Shown: in pieces, positions 61,669-64,000 of the stretch
How positions within the stretch are numbered: position 1 is the first letter of the stretch
Layout of the letters: each line of letters starts with the position of its first letter
NCBI GenBank assembly: GCA_025464995.1
Contig: JAODMO010000034.1
Span: 1-64,000 of the forward strand
Reading direction: 5' to 3'
From: Microbacteriaceae bacterium
GTDB taxonomy: Bacteria > Actinomycetota > Actinomycetes > Actinomycetales > Microbacteriaceae
Length of the DNA: 64,000 bases
The notes under the pieces: generated by a model
Database searches by the model: none
Seen by the model: only the letters and a program-made list of their open reading frames with translations
Told to the model about the DNA's origin: nothing
Made by a program: the position numbers and the translations under genes

Positions 61669-63113
61669 CGGCCGTGCCCCTCACTCCTGGCCCTGGCACG
61701 CTCGGCCGCGGCGAGGCGCGAGCGCTCCGCGGGGGTCAACGGTGCCGGAGGTTCGGGAGCGACGGCCCGGGAGCGAGCCGTCGCGGCGGTCCGTGTCGTC
61801 CGCGGGCGGGCCGGTGTCGGCCGCACGCGCTCCAGGTCGAAGCGCGCCATCCCCTGTGGTGTCGTGACGACGGAGGGATCGCGCGCGAAGGAAAGCACGA
61901 CGCCGATGGCGAGCAGCGTCGAGATGAGGGCCGATCCGCCCGCGGAGATGAGCGGAAGGGGCACGCCGAGCACGGGGAGCACGCCGAGCACGACCGCGAT
62001 GTTGACAAGAGCCTGACCGATGATCCAGATGCCGACACCGGCGGTCACGATTCGCGCGAAGGCGTCGGAACTTGAACGGATGATGCGGATGAACGACAGC
62101 GCGAGCACGATGAACAGCACGAGCACGACGATGGCGCCGACGAGCCCGAGCTCCTCGCCGATGATCGCGAAAATGTAGTCGTTGTCGGCCTCAGGCAACC
62201 ACGACCACTTGGCCTTCGAGTTGCCAAGGCCGACGCCGAAGACCCCGCCCGAGGCGAGCGCCCACGTGCCATGGGTCGGCTGCCAACAGAACCGCTCGTA
62301 CTGCTCGGGGGTGCAGCCGTTGAACCAGGCCATGATGCGCTCGGTGCGCGACGAGCTCGCGAACGCCACGATGACGCCGAAGAAGGCGAGGATGGAGATG
62401 CCGGTGAGCAGGAACCGGATCTTGATGCCGGCGAAGTACAGCGCGCCGAAGACGATCGACAGCATGATGACGGCGGTGCCGAGGTCGTTGCCGATGAGCA
62501 CGAGCCCGATGCCGAGGCCTGCCACCGGGCCGATCGGCACCAGCACGTGCTTCCATTCGTCGAGCAGCCCCTCCTTCGAGGTGAGGATGTAGGCGATCCA
62601 GACGATGATTGCGAGCTTGAGCAGCTCGGAGGGCTGGGCAGTGAGGGGGCCGAGCTTGATCCAGTTCTGATTGCCGCCGTAGCCCCAGCCGATTCCCGGC
62701 ACGAAGACGAGCAGCTGCAGACCCATCCCGGCGAAGATCGCGGGCCAGGCCCAGCGCTTCCAGAACGTCGCGGGCATGCGCGAGGCGACGAGCATGAAAG
62801 GGATGCCGAGGAGGGCGTAGAGACCCTGCCGTGCGAAGGACGCGAAGGAGGAGTCGTTCTCGAGGTGCGACTCGACGGAGGACGAGGAGAGCACCATCAC
62901 GAGGCCGAAGACGACGAGGAACAGCGTGGTGCCGAGAAGCAGGAAGTAGTTGCTCGTCTCCGCCGCGAAGATGCGCTTCACGCCGACGGTGACCGTCGAA
63001 CCGGCACCGTCCGGAGCAGCGGCCGTGGGGGCGCCGGTGCGGGCCTGCTCAGTTCGAGGGCGCTGAGGGGCCTTCGGGGGGCGTCCCGTGCCCGGACCGC
63101 GTGTTGCCGTCAT
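61665..63113 (-). CDS. ftsW: peptidoglycan polymerase / division protein FtsW
   Basis: 482 residues, SEDS glycosyltransferase working with class b PBPs. Nine to ten membrane helices; signatures include GGNQNWIKLGPLTAQPSELLKLAI, the SWLPEADNDYIFAIIGEELGL loop with the catalytic Asp region and GVLPVLGVPLPLISAGGSALI. The C-terminal cytoplasmic tail is basic and Ala/Arg-rich. ATG 63113 was chosen because AGGAGG lies about 8 nt upstream; it overlaps murD by 65 nt. A farther ATG at 63191 is in frame. Confidence 0.94.
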   Translation of the reverse strand: MTATRGPGTGRPPKAPQRPRTEQARTGAPTAAAPDGAGSTVTVGVKRIFAAETSNYFLLLGTTLFLVVFGLVMVLSSSSVESHLENDSSFASFARQGLYALLGIPFMLVASRMPATFWKRWAWPAIFAGMGLQLLVFVPGIGWGYGGNQNWIKLGPLTAQPSELLKLAIIVWIAYILTSKEGLLDEWKHVLVPIGPVAGLGIGLVLIGNDLGTAVIMLSIVFGALYFAGIKIRFLLTGISILAFFGVIVAFASSSRTERIMAWFNGCTPEQYERFCWQPTHGTWALASGGVFGVGLGNSKAKWSWLPEADNDYIFAIIGEELGLVGAIVVLVLFIVLALSFIRIIRSSSDAFARIVTAGVGIWIIGQALVNIAVVLGVLPVLGVPLPLISAGGSALISTLLAIGVVLSFARDPSVVTTPQGMARFDLERVRPTPARPRTTRTAATARSRAVAPEPPAPLTPAERSRLAAAERARARSEGHGR

Positions 63114-64000
63114 CCGCCGCACCTCCTGCGCTGTTGTCTGCCGCCCCGTCGGGGCCGTCGGGTTGTGGATCGTCGTGGTCTGCGTTGTCATTCATCAGCT
63201 GGTCACGAACCGCACCGGCGAAGCGCCGGCCCCGGTCACCGTAGTCGGTGAACTGGTCCATCGACGCGGCCGCTGGGGCGAGGAGAACGGTGTCCCCCGG
63301 TTGTGCGACAGCGCCCGCCAAGCGAACGACCTCTGGCATCACCTCTTTAGTGTCGGTCGCCTCGACCTCAAAGACGGGCAGCCCCGGCGCGTGTCGTGCG
63401 AATGCCGCGCGAAGCTCGTCGCGGTCGACACCGATGATGATCGCGGCGCGCAGGCGCTCGACGTGTCCGGCGACGAGATCGCCCACGTCGACTCCCTTGA
63501 GCAGCCCGCCCACGACCCAGATGACGGAGTCGAACGCGCGCAGCGAGGCCTCCGCCGCGTGCGGGTTTGTGGCCTTCGAGTCGTCGACCCACGCCACACC
63601 GTCGCTCTCGAGCACGAGTTCGGTGCGGTGATGGTCGATGCGGAAGGTGGCGAGAGCCGCCCGGATGGATGCGGGCGCGACTCCGAAGGCGCGGACGAGG
63701 GCGGATGCCGCGAGCACGTTCGCCACGGAGTGCGGTGCCGCGAGGCCGGCCTCGGCGAGTTCGCCGCGTGTGGTGAGCTCGAACGCCGAGTTGCGCCGGT
63801 CGTCGTGGAAGGCGCGATCGACGATGATGCCGTCGACGAGCCCCACGTCACTCGGGCCGGGGGCGCCGAGCCCGAACCCGACAGCGCGGCATCCATCGAC
63901 GACATCCGCCTCTTCGACCATTCGTCGGGTCGCCTCGTCGGCGAGGTTGTAGACGCAGGCGATGCGGGTGTTCTCGTAGACCTTCGCCTTCGCGGAGGCG
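63049..64000 (-). CDS. murD: UDP-N-acetylmuramoylalanine--D-glutamate ligase MurD (5' part outside window)
   Basis: The last 317 codons or so are seen; the start lies beyond the right edge. Conserved parts are NLADEATRRMVEEA, HSVANVLAASALVRAFG, VDDSKATNPHAAEASL with the substrate-binding Asn-Pro-His, and LLAPAAASMDQFTDYGDRGRRF, the C-terminal domain with the ATP adenine site. The C-terminal 40 residues are an Asp/Gly/Pro-rich extension not needed for catalysis. It overlaps ftsW, as expected for this operon. Confidence 0.93.
   Translation of the reverse strand, partial: ASAKAKVYENTRIACVYNLADEATRRMVEEADVVDGCRAVGFGLGAPGPSDVGLVDGIIVDRAFHDDRRNSAFELTTRGELAEAGLAAPHSVANVLAASALVRAFGVAPASIRAALATFRIDHHRTELVLESDGVAWVDDSKATNPHAAEASLRAFDSVIWVVGGLLKGVDVGDLVAGHVERLRAAIIIGVDRDELRAAFARHAPGLPVFEVEATDTKEVMPEVVRLAGAVAQPGDTVLLAPAAASMDQFTDYGDRGRRFAGAVRDQLMNDNADHDDPQPDGPDGAADNSAGGAADDGNTRSGHGTPPEGPSAPSN

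Overview
The window is high-GC actinobacterial chromosome, most probably from the family Microbacteriaceae. Lineage markers are a mycothiol ligase (mshC), PafB/PafC, RbpA, Wag31/DivIVA with SepF and no FtsA, a cytochrome bcc-aa3 respiratory chain (qcrCAB, ctaCDEF) and a DUF3043 protein. There is one tRNA (tRNA-Leu, anticodon GAG). I saw no rRNA, insertion sequence, prophage or CRISPR array.

Layout. 0.4-4.5 kb: terminator, tRNA-Leu, an M20 peptidase, uppP and two adjacent GAF-ANTAR regulators. 4.8-18.3 kb: mshC, a PAC2 protein, a HAD phosphatase, trmI, an FKBP lipoprotein, pafBC, tatAC, helY, lnt and ppm1. This follows the mycobacterial order, but the whole Pup-proteasome block is absent between trmI and pafB. 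18.4-24 kb: rbpA, glycerophosphodiesterase, an SPFH/NfeD pair, an SDR, a Nudix hydrolase, a UPF0303 protein and an LLM-class oxidoreductase. 24-25 kb is gene-poor with a decayed gene remnant.

24.8-32.4 kb is the most distinctive region. It is a dormancy or hypoxia-type island with five universal stress proteins, a flavodoxin, a BON-domain protein, a small membrane protein and a DevS/DevR (DosS/DosR)-like two-component system. The kinase keeps the histidine that aligns with the heme ligand of mycobacterial DevS. Four copies of a palindrome with the geometry of the mycobacterial DosR box (GG-rich half, 4-nt spacer, CCC half) lie only in intergenic regions of this island.

32.6-43.2 kb: a YchJ-like protein, trpD, then ctaE-qcrC-qcrA-qcrB and ctaF-ctaD-ctaC, with an RlmA-like methyltransferase and an acetyltransferase between the two halves, then erpA. 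43.2-48.9 kb: M20 dipeptidase, DUF3043, pyrD, nrdR, hisD and a flavin reductase. 49-64 kb, all on the minus strand: dnaE, an RluA-type pseudouridine synthase, lspA, wag31, yggT, sepF, yggS, ftsZ, ftsQ, murC, murG, ftsW and a partial murD. This is the division and cell-wall (dcw) cluster with its usual actinobacterial neighbours.

A recurring architecture is a TANNNT-like -10 hexamer ending 6-8 nt before the start codon with no usable Shine-Dalgarno site. It occurs before at least 13 genes and implies leaderless transcripts. In three of them the hexamer begins with the stop codon of the upstream gene. Starts were chosen by Shine-Dalgarno, this leaderless geometry, or overlap with the upstream gene. 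All functions are read from motifs by eye; no database search was possible.
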